From positions 124,001 through 188,000 of the forward strand of contig NZ_JAODIM010000040.1 of the NCBI RefSeq assembly GCF_025527015.1: a DNA stretch of 64,000 nucleotides. The letters run 5' to 3'. Origin of the DNA: Winslowiella arboricola. GTDB lineage: Bacteria; Pseudomonadota; Gammaproteobacteria; Enterobacterales; Enterobacteriaceae. Numbering within the stretch: position 1 is the stretch's first letter; each line of letters opens with the position of its first letter. The notes beneath the pieces are model-generated. The model was not told the DNA's origin. It did no database searches and saw nothing but the letters and a program-made list of their open reading frames with translations. Position numbers and translations under genes: made by a program. This document shows positions 38,249 through 50,545 of this stretch, piece after piece.

Positions 38249-39289
38249 ATGCAATATCACCGTATCCCCCATAGCACACTGGAAGTCAGCACGCTGGGGT
38301 TAGGAACCATGACGTTTGGTGAGCAAAATAGCGAAGCCGACGCCCATGCTCAACTGGATTTGGCATTAAGTTCCGGTATCAATCTGATTGATACTGCTGA
38401 GATGTACCCGGTGCCACCGCGCCCGGAAACCCAGGGATTAACCGAAAGCTATATTGGTAGCTGGATCAAGGCACGCGGCAACCGCGATAAAATCGTGCTG
38501 GCCTCGAAAGTCGCCGGACCGTCACGCGGCAATGATGCCTCGATTCGTCCGCAGCAGGCGCTGGATCGTAAAAATATCCGTGAAGCGCTGGACGCTTCAT
38601 TAAAGCGTCTGAATACCGACTATCTCGATCTGTACCAGCTGCACTGGCCACAGCGTCCGGCCAACTACTTTGGCAAGCTGGGATATGAATACAGCGACGC
38701 CAGTGTACCGGTTACGCTGCTGGAAACCCTTGAGGCGCTGAACGAGCAGGTACGCGCCGGTAAAATTCGTTATATCGGCGTGTCTAACGAAACCGCATGG
38801 GGCGTAATGCGCTACCTGCAACTGGCGGAAAAGCATGAGCTGCCGCGCATCGTCACCATTCAGAACCCCTACAGTCTGCTGAACCGCAGTTTTGAAGTAA
38901 ATCTGGCGGAGATTAGCCAGCATGAAGGCGTTGAACTGCTGGCCTATTCAAGCCTGGCGTTTGGTACGCTGAGCGGTAAGTATCTGAATGGCGCGAAGCC
39001 AGCTGGCGCGCGTAATACGCTGTTTAGCCGTTTTACCCGCTACAGTGGCGAGCAGTCGCAGCAGGCGATTGCCGAGTATGTGGCGCTAGCCACTAAGCAT
39101 AATCTTGATCCATCACAGATGGCGCTGGCCTTTGTGCGTCAGCAACCTTTTGTCGCCAGTACGCTGTTAGGCGCCACCACACTGGAGCAGCTGAAGATCA
39201 ATATCGACAGCTTTAACCTGACGCTGGATGAAGAGGTGATGCAGGGGCTGGAAACGATTCATCGTCGTTATACCTATCCGGCGCCCTGA
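38249..39289 (+). CDS. tas: Aldo-keto reductase Tas
   Basis: NADP(H)-dependent aldo-keto reductase of the AKR superfamily; Tas was found in E. coli by suppression of tyrosine starvation. The 346 residues match E. coli Tas in length. The catalytic Asp-Tyr region is NLIDTAEMYPVPPRPETQG, and the later SKVAGPSR, VHWPQRP-like HWPQRP, and IQNPYSLLNRSFE blocks fit. The start at 38249 (MQYHRIPHSTLEVS) was chosen from homology and AAGGAAG at 38235-38241; a seven-residue longer frame was rejected. Confidence 0.96.
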   Translation: MQYHRIPHSTLEVSTLGLGTMTFGEQNSEADAHAQLDLALSSGINLIDTAEMYPVPPRPETQGLTESYIGSWIKARGNRDKIVLASKVAGPSRGNDASIRPQQALDRKNIREALDASLKRLNTDYLDLYQLHWPQRPANYFGKLGYEYSDASVPVTLLETLEALNEQVRAGKIRYIGVSNETAWGVMRYLQLAEKHELPRIVTIQNPYSLLNRSFEVNLAEISQHEGVELLAYSSLAFGTLSGKYLNGAKPAGARNTLFSRFTRYSGEQSQQAIAEYVALATKHNLDPSQMALAFVRQQPFVASTLLGATTLEQLKINIDSFNLTLDEEVMQGLETIHRRYTYPAP

Positions 39290-39333
39290 TAGCGCATTAA
39301 AACGGGCGGCGGTCCCGCTTAAATCATCGACAC

Positions 39334-39399
39334 GGGCGGCGAGAACGCCGCCCCTAAATGAAACGGTGAGCTTATCCAGGGGCAGCGTTCTCGCCGCCC
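39334..39399. repeat. Inverted pair of dispersed palindromic repeats
   Basis: GGGCGGCG-AGAA-CGCCGCCC (39334-39353), followed by the reverse-orientation copy GGGCAGCG-TTCT-CGCCGCCC (39380-39399). The loops AGAA and TTCT show opposite orientation. The pair lies between the convergent tas and lplT genes and could form one long cruciform or a bidirectional terminator. Confidence 0.8.
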
Positions 39400-39405
39400 A
39401 AACCA

Positions 39406-40614
39406 TTAAACCACTTTTCGCTTCTGCGCTAACTGCCAGCCCCACAGCACCGCAATCGCCAGCGCAAACAGCGCGCCAAAACCGATACCGGCGGCGACCG
39501 GCGGTGCGCCCAGCTTAATCGCCAGCGAATAAAGCCCCAGCATAATCAGCATTGCGCTGTTCTCGCCGAGGTTCTGCACCGCGATCGCATTACCGGCACC
39601 CACCGTCGCTTTACCGCGCTCCTGCAGCAGCGCATTCAGCGGCACCACAAAGAAGCCGCCGAGAATACCAATAATCACCAGCAGCAGATACGCATTCAGC
39701 AGGCTGTGCTGCACGGCAAAAATCACCACTGCCACACCAATCAGCACTCCGGCCGGCATACAGCGTCCGACGGTTTTTAATGTCACCAGTTTCGCTGCTG
39801 CGACGGCGCCAAACACAATACCGATCGCTACCATCGCATTCAACTGGGTCGGGGTGCTGAGATCGGTAATACCCAGCGCCACCGGCACCCACAACACCAG
39901 CAGAAAACGCAGCGTCACCCCGGCGCCCCAGAACAGGCTGGTGCCGACCAGCGAGAAACGGGTTTCGCCGTTGCGCCATAACACCCGGCAGGCATGGAAG
40001 AAACTGCGCGACATACTTAACGGATGCCAGCTCTGCCCGGCGCGCGCCGCCGCCAGTTTCGGGATCAGCAGATTAGCCGCCACCGCCAGCCCGTAGGCCA
40101 GCACACAGGCAATCAGCGCCGCCAGCAGGTTCCAGTCAGCTAATACCCCGCCCGCTACCGATCCCAGCAGAATAGCGGCAATGGTGGAAGCCTCCATCAG
40201 ACCGTTGGCCTTCACCAGTTTTTCGCCACTGGTGATCTCGCTCAGAATGCCATACTTGGCAGGCGAGTAAGCCGCCGCGCCGACACCCACCAGCGCATAG
40301 CCAAGAAACGGATTGAGACCAAAACAGATCACCAGCGCGCCCAGTAATTTCAGGCCGTTGGCAAACATCATCACCCGTCCTTTGGCAAAGCTGTCGGCAA
40401 TCTGGCCGACAAAAGGCGCAAGGATGATATAGGTGGCGACAAACACCATCTGCAATACCGGCTGACTCCAGTCCGGATAGAGCTGATTTTTAATCACCGC
40501 CAGCGTGGCGAACAGCAGCGCGTTATCGCCAAACGCCGAGAGAAACTGGGCGGCGATCACCGCCATCATGCCTCGCGACAGCAGCGGTTGTTCGTCGGTC
40601 AGAGTATTGCTCAT
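39406..40614 (-). CDS. lplT: Lysophospholipid transporter LplT
   Basis: Major-facilitator protein that flips lysophospholipids across the inner membrane for re-acylation by Aas. The 402 residues have about twelve hydrophobic helices; the N-terminus is [31 protein letters not shown], and a central block is [19 protein letters not shown]. The start overlaps the aas stop by 4 bases, so the two partner genes are translationally coupled. Confidence 0.95.
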   Translation of the reverse strand: MSNTLTDEQPLLSRGMMAVIAAQFLSAFGDNALLFATLAVIKNQLYPDWSQPVLQMVFVATYIILAPFVGQIADSFAKGRVMMFANGLKLLGALVICFGLNPFLGYALVGVGAAAYSPAKYGILSEITSGEKLVKANGLMEASTIAAILLGSVAGGVLADWNLLAALIACVLAYGLAVAANLLIPKLAAARAGQSWHPLSMSRSFFHACRVLWRNGETRFSLVGTSLFWGAGVTLRFLLVLWVPVALGITDLSTPTQLNAMVAIGIVFGAVAAAKLVTLKTVGRCMPAGVLIGVAVVIFAVQHSLLNAYLLLVIIGILGGFFVVPLNALLQERGKATVGAGNAIAVQNLGENSAMLIMLGLYSLAIKLGAPPVAAGIGFGALFALAIAVLWGWQLAQKRKVV

Positions 40615-42767
40615 GCGTCTTGCGCCTCTTCTTCTGCCATTTTACGCAGGGTAACAAAATCTGGTTTACCGCTGCCGAGCTGCGGTAACTGTTTCATACA
40701 GCGAATATCACGTGGCACCGCCAGTTCCGGGCTACCCATCTCACGGGCGGCACGTTGCAGCTGTTCACGCGTCAGTTCGCTGTCGGTGGTAAACAGCACC
40801 AGCGCTTCGCCGCGATTGCCGTCGGCTTTCATCGAGGCGGCATGCAGCTTCTCAGGCGAGGCTTTTAACGCAATTTGTTCCACTGCCTCCAGCGACACCA
40901 TCTCACCGGCAATTTTCGCAAAGCGTTTTACCCGTCCCTGAATCTGGCAGAAACCGTGTTCGTCAAAGCTGACGATATCACCGGTATCGTACCAGCCCGC
41001 TTCCATCTGCCCTTCGCCATTATCGGCCTGCGGCGTCTCAAGGAAGCCCGGACGCTCAACGCGCAGATAGCCTTTCATAATATTCGGTCCGCGCAGCTGC
41101 AGCTGTCCGCCCTGCTCAATACCCGGTACCGCAATCAGACGTGAATCCATCGCCGGTAAAATACGACCAACGCTATGCGGCCGCGCCGCCATCGGCACGT
41201 TAATCGCCACCACCGGTGCGCACTCGGTGACGCCATAACCTTCCAGAATACGGATGCCAAAACGGTCCTGCCACAGCTGACGGGTGTTTTCCTGCAGTTT
41301 TTCCGCTCCGGCCACCACATAACGCAGGCGGGCAAAATCATACGGATTGGCAAAGCGTGCATAGTTACCGAGGAAGGTCGAGGTGCCAAACAATACGGTG
41401 CAGTTACGGTCATACACCAGCTCCGGCACAATGCGGTAGTGCAGCGGGCTGGGATAGAGAAACACTTCGGCGCCGGTCATTAATGGCGCAAACATGCCGA
41501 CGGTAAGACCAAAAGCATGGAACAGCGGCAGCGCGGCCATAAAGCGGTCGCGCGGGGTGAAATCAGCAACCGTACGGATCTGTTCAACGTTTGCCAGCAG
41601 GCTTTTATGTGAGTGCACCACCCCTTTCGGATTTCCTTCCGAACCGGAGGTAAACAGCACCATTGCCGCATCTTCCGGCTGCTGTGGCAGCATCGCGCGG
41701 CGCGGCAACAGCAGGTGGCTGAGGATCCATAACTTATCCTGCAGCGTCACAGTATCTTTCAGATCCTCAAGGAAGATCCATTTAACCTGCGTAATGCCTT
41801 CCGGCAGATGCTGCAATTTGCCCTTCTCAAGGAACTGGCGTGAGGTAAACACCGTCCTGACTTCAGCGGCTTTCAGCGCGCTGCTGACGCCCTGCACGCC
41901 TGCGGTATAGTTCAGCATCGCCGGAATACGGCCCCGCATCGATGCACCGAGAATCGCGGCGGCGGTCACTGTGGCATTCGGCAGCAACAGGCCAATATAT
42001 TCACCCGGCTGTGTATAGCGTTCGAGGATACGGCCAACGCCCAGCGCTTTCTTTAGCAGGCCGGTGTAGCTGTCCGGCTTAAAGTTGATATCTTCAATGC
42101 AGTTTTTAAAGTAGCCATAGCGGGTACGCGCACTGAGAAACGCCTGGTAAAGGGTTTCACGCGGACGCACCGCCATACGCGCTTCCATCATCACATGATG
42201 CAGATGCTCACCGGCCAGAATACGGCGCTCGCGAGCGCGCGGGGCATCGGGCATCGGAATCGAGGTGGCGGGCAGCACCGTCAGAGTAATACGCGGGAAC
42301 AGACGACGCTTAAACACGCCGCCAAGTCGGCCGAACGGCGTATACTCCGCCCCTTCGATACGCAGCGGCACCACAGTCGCCTGCGATTTTGCGGCGACAA
42401 AACCGGCGCCGCTGTAAATTTTCATCAGTGAACTGGTCACCGTAATACGCCCTTCAGGGAAAATCACCACCGGGCGTCCCTGACCAATCATCCGCACCAG
42501 ATGTTTAACCGCCATCGGCTTGGTGGGATCAAGCGGCACAAAATCGATCACCTTCTTCAGCCAGCGCATATACCACTTCTCACTGACCGTGGAGTAAATC
42601 GCGAATACTGGCTTAACAGGCAGAAAAACCGCCAGCAACACGCCATCGAGAAACGACATATGGTTTGGCGTAATCAGCACCCGCTCTTTGTACAGCGCAG
42701 CGATATCCCCGCGCAGTTCAGCACGGTACATCAGGCGGAATACAAAGCGGAAAAACGAGAACAGCAT
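40611..42767 (-). CDS. aas: Bifunctional acyl-ACP synthetase / 2-acyl-GPE acyltransferase Aas
   Basis: Re-acylates lysophosphatidylethanolamine in the inner membrane. The 718 residues have an N-terminal PlsC-type acyltransferase with NHMSFLD (HxxxxD, near residue 36) and [18 protein letters not shown]-terminal AMP-binding synthetase follows, with [33 protein letters not shown] and [25 protein letters not shown]. It precedes lplT in an operon. In E. coli the next gene is omrA; here a 15-kb efflux region comes first. Confidence 0.96.
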   Translation of the reverse strand: MLFSFFRFVFRLMYRAELRGDIAALYKERVLITPNHMSFLDGVLLAVFLPVKPVFAIYSTVSEKWYMRWLKKVIDFVPLDPTKPMAVKHLVRMIGQGRPVVIFPEGRITVTSSLMKIYSGAGFVAAKSQATVVPLRIEGAEYTPFGRLGGVFKRRLFPRITLTVLPATSIPMPDAPRARERRILAGEHLHHVMMEARMAVRPRETLYQAFLSARTRYGYFKNCIEDINFKPDSYTGLLKKALGVGRILERYTQPGEYIGLLLPNATVTAAAILGASMRGRIPAMLNYTAGVQGVSSALKAAEVRTVFTSRQFLEKGKLQHLPEGITQVKWIFLEDLKDTVTLQDKLWILSHLLLPRRAMLPQQPEDAAMVLFTSGSEGNPKGVVHSHKSLLANVEQIRTVADFTPRDRFMAALPLFHAFGLTVGMFAPLMTGAEVFLYPSPLHYRIVPELVYDRNCTVLFGTSTFLGNYARFANPYDFARLRYVVAGAEKLQENTRQLWQDRFGIRILEGYGVTECAPVVAINVPMAARPHSVGRILPAMDSRLIAVPGIEQGGQLQLRGPNIMKGYLRVERPGFLETPQADNGEGQMEAGWYDTGDIVSFDEHGFCQIQGRVKRFAKIAGEMVSLEAVEQIALKASPEKLHAASMKADGNRGEALVLFTTDSELTREQLQRAAREMGSPELAVPRDIRCMKQLPQLGSGKPDFVTLRKMAEEEAQDA

Positions 42768-42872
42768 GCCAACTCCTTAGCAGCAATAAATATTGCGTAT
42801 CACGATGCAGGATATGGCGACGTAACTCAATGCGCGATAAGTCAAAACAGAGAAATTATTCAGCGATTAAAG

Positions 42873-44282
42873 TTACTGATGCCAGCCGCCACCCAGCGCC
42901 GCAATCAGTTCAACGCTGGTAACCCACTGGGTGCTTTGCACTGACAGCAGACTCTGTTGCTGGCTCAGACTGGTATTTTCGGTGCTGGCCACATCAAGAT
43001 AATCGATCATCCCGGCCTGATACTGGTTATAGGTAACGCGCGCCGACTCTTTCGCTGCATCGGCAGCGCGCTGCTGCGCCTGCACTTCAATTTGCAGGGT
43101 ATTCAGCTCGACCAGATAGTTTTCCACTTCCTGGAAACCTTCCAGAACCGCCTGGCGATAGCTGGCGACGCTGGCGTCATACGAGGCGCGCGCCTGCCCG
43201 ACTTTGGCGGAGGTCGCGCCAAAATCCAGCAGCGTTCCGCTCAGCTCTGGCCCCAGTGACCAGGCGCGATTGGGCAGCGAAACCAGATTATGCAGTACTG
43301 AGCCGCTGAAACCGCCGCTGGCGCTAAGGGTGAGGTCAGGATAGTAACCGGCAATCGCTACGCCGACGGCAGCATTAGCCGCTGCCACATTGCGTTCGGC
43401 ATACGCGATATCCGGCCGGCGCTGCAACAGTTGCGACGGCAGAGCAGCGGGGATCGTCGGGATTTTGGCGGTCAGCGGCGCCACCGGCAGGCTGAATTCC
43501 GCCGGGGTTTTACCGATCAGCATGGCGATGGCATTTTCCAGTTGCGCACGTTGCCAGCTGAGATCAAGCGCCGAAGCACGGGCGCTCTCCAGCTGGGTCT
43601 GTGCCTGCGCCAGCGTGCCGCGCGACTCGGCGCCAGCCTGGTATTTATTCTCAATCACCTGCAAATAGCGCTGATAAGCGGTGACGCTCTGCTGATACAG
43701 CGCAATCTGCTGATCCATCACCCGCAACTGGAAGTAGTCCTGCGCCAGCGTCGACTGGGCGCTGAGGGTGATATTGGCTAACTCGGCAGCGCTGGCATCG
43801 GCGCTGGCGCGATTCTCCTCCAGCGTGCGGCGCAGTTTGCCCCATACGTCCAGCTCCCAGCTGGCGCTGGCCTGTAACGAATGGCTGTTGCTGACGCTGC
43901 GCTGACTGCCACCGCTGGTGGTAGTGCTACGGCTGCCGCTGCGGGTGGAACTGGCGGTGCCGCTCACGGTGGGCAGCAGATCGGCGCGTGACTCCGCCGC
44001 TAACGCTACCGCCTGGCGGTATTGCGCTTCATACTGCGCCACATTCTGATTGGAGATTTGCACCTGACTCAGCAAATTCGACAGGGTTGCATCCTGATAA
44101 ACCGCCCACCACTCACCTTTACTCTGATCATCCTGCGGCGTGGCTTCGCGCCAGCCCGCCGCGTGTTTGTAGTGGGTCGGCACCGCCGCCGACGGGCGCT
44201 GATAGTCAGGCCCCACCGCACAGCCAGTAACAAGTAGCGCTAATAATAATGCAGGGTAAATCGCGGGTTTGGTTTTCATCAT
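42873..44282 (-). CDS. NodT/OprM-type outer-membrane factor of the MdtABC/MuxABC-like pump
   Basis: A 469-residue outer-membrane channel lipoprotein. The signal peptide ends in lipobox LLVTGC|AVGPDYQRP. Two outer-membrane-efflux repeats follow, with typical blocks WELDVWGKLRRTLEENRASADAS, LLQRRPDIAYAERNVAAANA and GYYPDLTLSASGGFSG. It lies directly after the MdtC-like gene (only a TTG codon between stop and ATG) as the last gene of a four-gene operon, the arrangement of Pseudomonas muxABC-opmB. ATG at 44282 or 44279 are both possible starts. It gives this pump a dedicated exit channel rather than TolC. Confidence 0.9.
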   Translation of the reverse strand: MMKTKPAIYPALLLALLVTGCAVGPDYQRPSAAVPTHYKHAAGWREATPQDDQSKGEWWAVYQDATLSNLLSQVQISNQNVAQYEAQYRQAVALAAESRADLLPTVSGTASSTRSGSRSTTTSGGSQRSVSNSHSLQASASWELDVWGKLRRTLEENRASADASAAELANITLSAQSTLAQDYFQLRVMDQQIALYQQSVTAYQRYLQVIENKYQAGAESRGTLAQAQTQLESARASALDLSWQRAQLENAIAMLIGKTPAEFSLPVAPLTAKIPTIPAALPSQLLQRRPDIAYAERNVAAANAAVGVAIAGYYPDLTLSASGGFSGSVLHNLVSLPNRAWSLGPELSGTLLDFGATSAKVGQARASYDASVASYRQAVLEGFQEVENYLVELNTLQIEVQAQQRAADAAKESARVTYNQYQAGMIDYLDVASTENTSLSQQQSLLSVQSTQWVTSVELIAALGGGWHQ

Positions 44283-44285
44283 CAA

Positions 44286-47200
44286 TTATTCAGCATGGCG
44301 CAGTCGTTGCCACTGACGTTTAGTGGCGCGACTGGCGCGATCAAGATAGAGGTACACCACCGGCGTGGTGAACAGCGTAAGTAACTGGCTGAGCGCCAGG
44401 CCGCCAGCGATGGCTAAGCCAAGCGGGCTGCGCAGGTCGGCATCGCCGCCGCTGCCCAGCGCCAGCGGCAGTGCGCCGAAAAAGGCCGCCAGGGTGGTCA
44501 TCATGATGGGGCGGAAGCGCATCAGACAGGCTTGCGTGATCGCCTGCTGCGGCGTCATGCCCTGCTGGCGCTCGGCGGCCAGCGCAAAATCGATCATCAT
44601 AATCGCGTTCTTTTTCACGATGCCAATCAGCAGCAAAATACCGATCAGCGCGATCACCGTTAGCTGAGTATTGGTCAGCAGCAGCAGCAACAGCGCCCCG
44701 ACACCGGCCGAAGGCAGCGTCGACAGGATAGTCAGCGGATGGATATAGCTCTCATACAGCATGCCCAGCACGATATATACCGCCGCCAGCGCCGCCAGAA
44801 TCAACCATGGCATTGAGGAGGTCAGCTCAGAAAAGGCTTTCGCCGTACCCTGGAAACCGGCCTGGATCGTATCCGGCAGGGCAATTTGCGCCATCGCGGT
44901 TTTGATCAGCGCCTGCGCCTGCTCCAGCGAAACGCCATCGGCGAGGTTAAAGGCGATAGTGCTGGTGGCCGACTGCCCCTGATGCGATACCGACAGCGGT
45001 GAATTGCCGCCGCTAAAGCTGGCAAAGGCGGAAAGCGGCACCTGATCGCCATTGTCATTAACCACAAACAGCTGATTCAGCATTGCCGGATCGCGGGTGT
45101 ACTTCTCATCCAGCGTCATCACCACATGATACTGATTCAGCGTCTGATACAGGGTCGCCACCTGGCGCTGGCTGAAGGCATTATTCAGCAGGGTATCGAC
45201 CATATTGACGTCGACGCCGAGCCGGGTGGCGCGCTCACGATCGATAGTGATCATCACCTCCTGCCCGCCGGTCTGCGAATCGGAGTCAACGCTGGTCAGC
45301 TGCGGGATCTTCTCCAGCGCCGCTTTCACTTTTGGTGTCCAGATGCGCAGGGTATCGAGATCGTCAGCCTGCAGGCTGTACTGATACTGTGCATTGGCGC
45401 TGCGTCCGCCGATATGGATATCCTGCGCCGCCATCAGAAACAGTTCGACGCCGGGAATATTGCGCGCTTTGGCGCTTAAGCGGTTAGCCACTTCGGTCGC
45501 ATTGGCGTCACGCTGATCGAACGCTTTCAGATGGACAAAGAAGTTGGCGCTGTTACGCGAACCAAAAGCACCGCTGCCGATAGATGACATCACACCATCA
45601 ACCGCCGGATCCTCCTGAATCATTTTGGCGAAGGTTTTGAGTTTCGGCTGCATCGCCTGGAACGAGATATTTTGATCGGCGCGCAGCATGCCCATCAGCA
45701 GGCCGGTATCCTGGTTAGGGAAGAAGCCCTTCTGTACCACCGAATAGAGAAAGACATTCAGGATAATCGTCAGGATCAGACTGAACAGCGTCAGACGCTG
45801 ATGACGCATTACCCAGTTCAGCGCCGCCGCATAGGCCGCCAGCAGCCCGTTCAGGCGGTTTTCAATCCACTGATAAACCGGATGCGGACGCGCGGTGACT
45901 TTCGGCTTACGCCGCAGCAGCCGTGAACAGAGCATCGGCGTCAGGCTGAGCGATACCAGCATTGAGATAATCAGCGACACCGTCAGCGTCACGGCAAATT
46001 CGCGGAACAGTCGTCCGACAATGCTGCCCATCAGCAGAATCGGAATAAACACCGCCACCAGCGACAGCGTCATCGACAGCACGGTAAAGCTCACTTCCTG
46101 CGCCCCTTTCAGCGAGGCGCGCACCGGACTGAGTCCCTCTTCGATATAGCGGGTGATATTTTCCAGCACCACAATTGCATCATCGACGACAAAGCCGGTG
46201 GCGATAATCAGCGCCATCAGCGACAGGTTATCAAGGCTGTAATCCAGCAGATACATCACCGCACAGGTGCCAATTAACGAAACCGGCAGCGCTACCGCCG
46301 GGATAATCAGCGCGCGCAGATTGCGCAGAAAGACAAATACCACGCCAATCACCAGCGCGATGGCAATCAGCAGCGTCTCTTCGGTGTCATACAGCGAGGC
46401 GCGGATATTCGGTGAGCGGTCGACCACAATCTTCAGGCTGACATCGCCCGGCAGATCCTTTTGCAACGCAGGCAGCTGCGCCTTAATCGCATCAATGGTT
46501 TCCAGCATATTGGCGCCAGCCGAGCGCGTCACACCGAGCATCACCGATGGCGTCTGGTTGTAGTACCCGACGTTATATTTATCTTCCACCGAGTCATACA
46601 CCGTCGCCACATCACTGAGGTGAATGGCGCGGCCGCTCTGATAGCTCACCACCAGGTTGCGATACTGGCTGGCGCTGTCCAGCTGGCCATTGCTGTCCAC
46701 CACCCACGACTGGTTATTGCCTTCCAGCATCCCCTTGGGCAGATTAGTGGTGCTGTTGGCGATGGCGCTGCGCACCGTATCCAGCGAGACGCCAAAATGG
46801 GTCAGCTGCTGCGGTTGCAGATCGATGCGTACCGCAGGCAGCGCGCTGCCCACCAGCGACACTTCTCCGACGCCCTGCACCTGGGCAATTTTCTGTTTAA
46901 TTTTGCTGGAAGCGAGATCGTATAGCTCGCCATTGCTCACTTCTGAAGAAGTCAGCGCCAGCATCACAATGGGCGCATCCGACGGGTTGGCTTTGCGATA
47001 AGTCGGCAGCGACGCCATGCTGCTCGGCAGCAGACTGCGTGCGGCATTGATCGCCCCCTGCACATCGCGCGCCGCGCCGTTAATATCGCGGCTTAGCTCA
47101 AACTGCAAAATAACGTTGGTCGACCCTTGCGAGCTGCTGGAGCTCATTTCGGTAATGCCGGCGATCTGGCCGAGCGCGCGTTCCAGCGGCGTCGCCACCG

Positions 47201-47384
47201 TCGCCGCCATGGTTTCCGGGCTGGCGCCCGCCAGGCTGGCGGAAACCATAATCGTCGGAAAATCCACCTGCGGCAGCGGCGCTACCGGCAGCAGACGATA
47301 GCCCAGCGCGCCCAGTAACAGCAGCGCAAGGGTTAACAGCAGCGTGGCAACCGGGCGGAAGATAAACAGCTTGACGATATTCAT
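44286..47384 (-). CDS. mdtC: RND multidrug efflux permease, MdtC/MuxC-like
   Basis: A 1032-residue inner-membrane proton-drug antiporter subunit. The RND layout is clear: TM1 [24 protein letters not shown], a first large periplasmic loop ([33 protein letters not shown]), TM4 with the proton-relay Asp pair in [23 protein letters not shown], a second periplasmic loop, and [22 protein letters not shown]. It is most like E. coli MdtC but clearly diverged. It overlaps the MdtB-like gene by 4 bases. In E. coli MdtB and MdtC form a mixed trimer; the same is expected here. Confidence 0.9.
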   Translation of the reverse strand: MNIVKLFIFRPVATLLLTLALLLLGALGYRLLPVAPLPQVDFPTIMVSASLAGASPETMAATVATPLERALGQIAGITEMSSSSSQGSTNVILQFELSRDINGAARDVQGAINAARSLLPSSMASLPTYRKANPSDAPIVMLALTSSEVSNGELYDLASSKIKQKIAQVQGVGEVSLVGSALPAVRIDLQPQQLTHFGVSLDTVRSAIANSTTNLPKGMLEGNNQSWVVDSNGQLDSASQYRNLVVSYQSGRAIHLSDVATVYDSVEDKYNVGYYNQTPSVMLGVTRSAGANMLETIDAIKAQLPALQKDLPGDVSLKIVVDRSPNIRASLYDTEETLLIAIALVIGVVFVFLRNLRALIIPAVALPVSLIGTCAVMYLLDYSLDNLSLMALIIATGFVVDDAIVVLENITRYIEEGLSPVRASLKGAQEVSFTVLSMTLSLVAVFIPILLMGSIVGRLFREFAVTLTVSLIISMLVSLSLTPMLCSRLLRRKPKVTARPHPVYQWIENRLNGLLAAYAAALNWVMRHQRLTLFSLILTIILNVFLYSVVQKGFFPNQDTGLLMGMLRADQNISFQAMQPKLKTFAKMIQEDPAVDGVMSSIGSGAFGSRNSANFFVHLKAFDQRDANATEVANRLSAKARNIPGVELFLMAAQDIHIGGRSANAQYQYSLQADDLDTLRIWTPKVKAALEKIPQLTSVDSDSQTGGQEVMITIDRERATRLGVDVNMVDTLLNNAFSQRQVATLYQTLNQYHVVMTLDEKYTRDPAMLNQLFVVNDNGDQVPLSAFASFSGGNSPLSVSHQGQSATSTIAFNLADGVSLEQAQALIKTAMAQIALPDTIQAGFQGTAKAFSELTSSMPWLILAALAAVYIVLGMLYESYIHPLTILSTLPSAGVGALLLLLLTNTQLTVIALIGILLLIGIVKKNAIMMIDFALAAERQQGMTPQQAITQACLMRFRPIMMTTLAAFFGALPLALGSGGDADLRSPLGLAIAGGLALSQLLTLFTTPVVYLYLDRASRATKRQWQRLRHAE

Positions 47385-50300
47385 TCGCCTCTCCGCTGCT
47401 GCGCGTTACGCAGATAGCGCTTGCTACGTTGTGACAAACCGTCAAACCACAGATAGATCACTGGCGTGGAGAACAGCGTCAGCACCTGGCTGAAGATCAG
47501 CCCGCCGACAATCACCAGCCCCAGCGGCTGACGCAGCTCTGCACCGGATCCCTGCGCCAGCATCAGCGGCAGCGCACCGAGCAGCGCCGCCATGGTGGTC
47601 ATCAGAATCGGACGGAAGCGCAGTAAACAGGCCTGATGGATCGCTTCGCGCGGGCTGAGATGCTGCTTATTCTCCGCTTCCAGCGCAAAGTCGATCATCA
47701 TAATCGCGTTCTTTTTCACAATACCGATCAGCAGGATCACGCCAATCAGCGCGATCAGGCTGAATTCGGTATCCGCCAGCAGCAGGGTCAACAGCGCGCC
47801 CACCGCCGCCGACGGCAGGGTCGACAGAATGGTGACCGGATGGATAAAGCTCTCATACAGAATGCCCAGCACCACATACATAGTCAGCAGCGCCGCCAGA
47901 ATCAGCCATAGCGTATTGCTGGTGGCGCTCTGGAATGACGCCGCTTCGCCCTGGTAGCGCAGCGTGATACTGGCAGGTTGCGCCAGATCCTTGCTGATAT
48001 CGGCAATTGCCTGCTGTCCCTGCTCTAACGAATAGCCTTCGTTAAGGTTAAACGAGACGGTCACCGCGGAGAACTGATTGAGACGCATATGCACCAGCGA
48101 GCCGGTGCGCTGATGGATTTTGGCGATCGATGTCAGCCTGACCATACCGCTGCTGGCCGTCGTGGAGGAGGTCGAAGAGCTGGAACTGGTCGTCGAGCTG
48201 TCCGATGACGACGAGCTGCTGCTGGCCAGCCAGATATCATCAAATGACGCCGGTGACTGCTGGTATTGCGGCTGCACTTCCAGCACCACGCGATACTGAT
48301 TCGACTGGGTAAAAATGGTCGATACCAGGCGCTGACCAAAAGCGTTGTACAACGCAGTATCGACATCGGAAGCGGTAATGCCGTAGCGCGCCGCCGCATC
48401 GCGGTTCAGCTCGACATAGGCCACCTGTCCCTGATCCTGCAGATTGCTGACCACCGCGTTAAACTCGGGACGCTTCTGCATCGCCGCCACCAGCTGTGGT
48501 GACCACGCGACCAGGCTCTCGCTGTCGGCATCATCGAGGGTGAACTGATACTGGCTCGGCGTCACCTGATCATTAACGGTCAGATCCTGCGACGACTGCA
48601 GATACAGCTGAATACCCGGCACCTGCTGCGTCGCCTGTTTTAGCTCGGCGATAACCGCATCGGCGCGTTCGTCACGCTCATCAAATGACTTCAGGTTTAT
48701 CTGCAAACGCCCGCTGTTAAGGCTGGTGTTATTGCCGTCAATGCCGACGGTCGAGGAGAGGCTGTCAACCGCCGGGTTCTGCAGAATAATATCCGCCAGC
48801 CGCTGCTGGCGCTTCGCCATCTCGCCAAATGAGACATCCTGCGAGGCAACGGTCACTCCCTGAATCAGCCCGGTGTCCTGCGCCGGGAAAAAGCCTTTAG
48901 GGATCACCAGGTACAGCAGTGCGGTCAGCGCCAGCGTCGCCAGCGCCACCAGCAGCGTAATACGCTGATGATTCAGCACCACCGTCAGCATGCGGTCATA
49001 GCCGCGCACCAGCAGATCGAAAAACTGGCCGCCTTTACGGTAGAAACGGCTCTGTCGATGTTCAGGAATATGGCGCAGCAGATAAGCGCAAAGCATCGGC
49101 GTCAAGGTTAATGACACCAGCATCGACACCAGAATCGCCACCGCCAGCGTAATAGCGAATTCGCGGAACAGACGCCCGACCACGTCGCCCATAAACAGCA
49201 GCGGGATCAGCACCGCAATCAGCGAGAACGTTAGCGAGATAATGGTAAAGCCGATCTGCGCCGAGCCTTTTAACGCCGCCTGCATCGGGGTTTCGCCCTC
49301 TTCCAGCCGCCGCGAAATATTCTCCACCACCACAATCGCATCATCGATAACAAAACCGGTGGCGACGGTCAGCGCCATCAGCGACAGGTTATTCAGGCTG
49401 AAGTCGCACAGATACATCACGCCAAAGGTGCCGACCAGCGACAGCGGCACCGCCACGCTGGGGATCAGCGTCGCCGCCACATTACGCAGGAACAGGAAAG
49501 TGACCATTACCACCAACGCAATCGACAGCATCAGTTCAAACTGCACATCGCTGATGGAGGCGCGGATGGTCTGGGTGCGATCCGACAGGATCTGCACCTT
49601 AACGCCATCCGGCAGCGCCGCCTGCAAAGTCGGCAGCTGGGCCTTAATATTATCCACCACCGAAATCACATTAGCGCCCGGCTGGCGCTGCACGCTAATC
49701 ACAATCGCCGGATTGCGGTTCGCCCATGCCGACTGATAGCTGTTCTCCGCCGCCTCAGAAATCTGCGCGATATCGTGCAGCCTGAGCGCCGCGCCATTCT
49801 GGTATGTCAGAATCAGGTTGCCGTACTCTTCTGCGGTGCGCAGCTGATCGTTGGCATCAATGGTCACCGAATGGTATTTGCCATCAAAGCCGCCTTTCGA
49901 GCCATTAACGTTACTGTTGCCGATCAGGGTATTGACGTCTTCCAGCGTCAGACCATGGGCCGCCAGCGCTTTCGGGTCCATCTGCACGCGGATTGCTGGC
50001 TGATGGCCGCCCGCCAGTGTCACCATACCGACGCCGGAAATTTGCGACAGCTTCAGCGCAATACGGGTATTCACCAGATCCTGCACTTTGGTCAGCGGCA
50101 GGGTATCGGAGGTCGCCGCCAGGGTGATCACCGCGCTATCTGCCGGGTTAACCTTTTTATAGGTTGGCGGATTCGGCAGATCGCTCGGTAACAGGCTATC
50201 GGCGGCATTAATCGCCGCCTGCACTTCCTGCTCCGCCACATCCAGCGACAGTTCCAGCGAGAACTTCAGCGTAATAACTGACGATCCACTGGAGCTGCTG

Positions 50301-50545
50301 GAGGTCATCTGGCTGAGTCCCGCCATCTGCCCCAGCTGGCGTTCCAGCGGCGCCGTGACCGATGAGGCCATGACATCCGGGCTGGCGCCGGGATAGAGGG
50401 TGGTGACCTGAATGGTCGGATAATCCACCTGCGGCAGCGCCGAGGTGGAGAGAAAACGATAAGCAAACAGCTCGGAGAGTAATACCCCCACCATCAGCAG
50501 GATGGTGGCGACCGGACGTTCGATAAAAATACGCGAAGGATTCAT
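47381..50545 (-). CDS. mdtB: RND multidrug efflux permease, MdtB/MuxB-like, with a Ser/Thr-rich insertion
   Basis: A 1054-residue partner of the MdtC-like permease. TM1 is [26 protein letters not shown], the first loop block [35 protein letters not shown] is MdtB-like, and TM4 has [22 protein letters not shown]. Near residues 770-800 a run of about 27 residues is almost all Ser and Thr (coded by about 48146-48226) where E. coli MdtB has only a short SSDGG turn. The insertion is in frame and lies in the second periplasmic loop. It starts 4 bases inside the adaptor gene. Confidence 0.9.
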   Translation of the reverse strand: MNPSRIFIERPVATILLMVGVLLSELFAYRFLSTSALPQVDYPTIQVTTLYPGASPDVMASSVTAPLERQLGQMAGLSQMTSSSSSGSSVITLKFSLELSLDVAEQEVQAAINAADSLLPSDLPNPPTYKKVNPADSAVITLAATSDTLPLTKVQDLVNTRIALKLSQISGVGMVTLAGGHQPAIRVQMDPKALAAHGLTLEDVNTLIGNSNVNGSKGGFDGKYHSVTIDANDQLRTAEEYGNLILTYQNGAALRLHDIAQISEAAENSYQSAWANRNPAIVISVQRQPGANVISVVDNIKAQLPTLQAALPDGVKVQILSDRTQTIRASISDVQFELMLSIALVVMVTFLFLRNVAATLIPSVAVPLSLVGTFGVMYLCDFSLNNLSLMALTVATGFVIDDAIVVVENISRRLEEGETPMQAALKGSAQIGFTIISLTFSLIAVLIPLLFMGDVVGRLFREFAITLAVAILVSMLVSLTLTPMLCAYLLRHIPEHRQSRFYRKGGQFFDLLVRGYDRMLTVVLNHQRITLLVALATLALTALLYLVIPKGFFPAQDTGLIQGVTVASQDVSFGEMAKRQQRLADIILQNPAVDSLSSTVGIDGNNTSLNSGRLQINLKSFDERDERADAVIAELKQATQQVPGIQLYLQSSQDLTVNDQVTPSQYQFTLDDADSESLVAWSPQLVAAMQKRPEFNAVVSNLQDQGQVAYVELNRDAAARYGITASDVDTALYNAFGQRLVSTIFTQSNQYRVVLEVQPQYQQSPASFDDIWLASSSSSSSDSSTTSSSSSTSSTTASSGMVRLTSIAKIHQRTGSLVHMRLNQFSAVTVSFNLNEGYSLEQGQQAIADISKDLAQPASITLRYQGEAASFQSATSNTLWLILAALLTMYVVLGILYESFIHPVTILSTLPSAAVGALLTLLLADTEFSLIALIGVILLIGIVKKNAIMMIDFALEAENKQHLSPREAIHQACLLRFRPILMTTMAALLGALPLMLAQGSGAELRQPLGLVIVGGLIFSQVLTLFSTPVIYLWFDGLSQRSKRYLRNAQQRRGE

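Noticed and set aside
48146-48226. Possible frameshift or assembly error in the MdtB-like gene at the Ser/Thr tract
   Set aside because: The frame is open and homologous on both sides, and the codons are varied, so an in-frame insertion is more likely.
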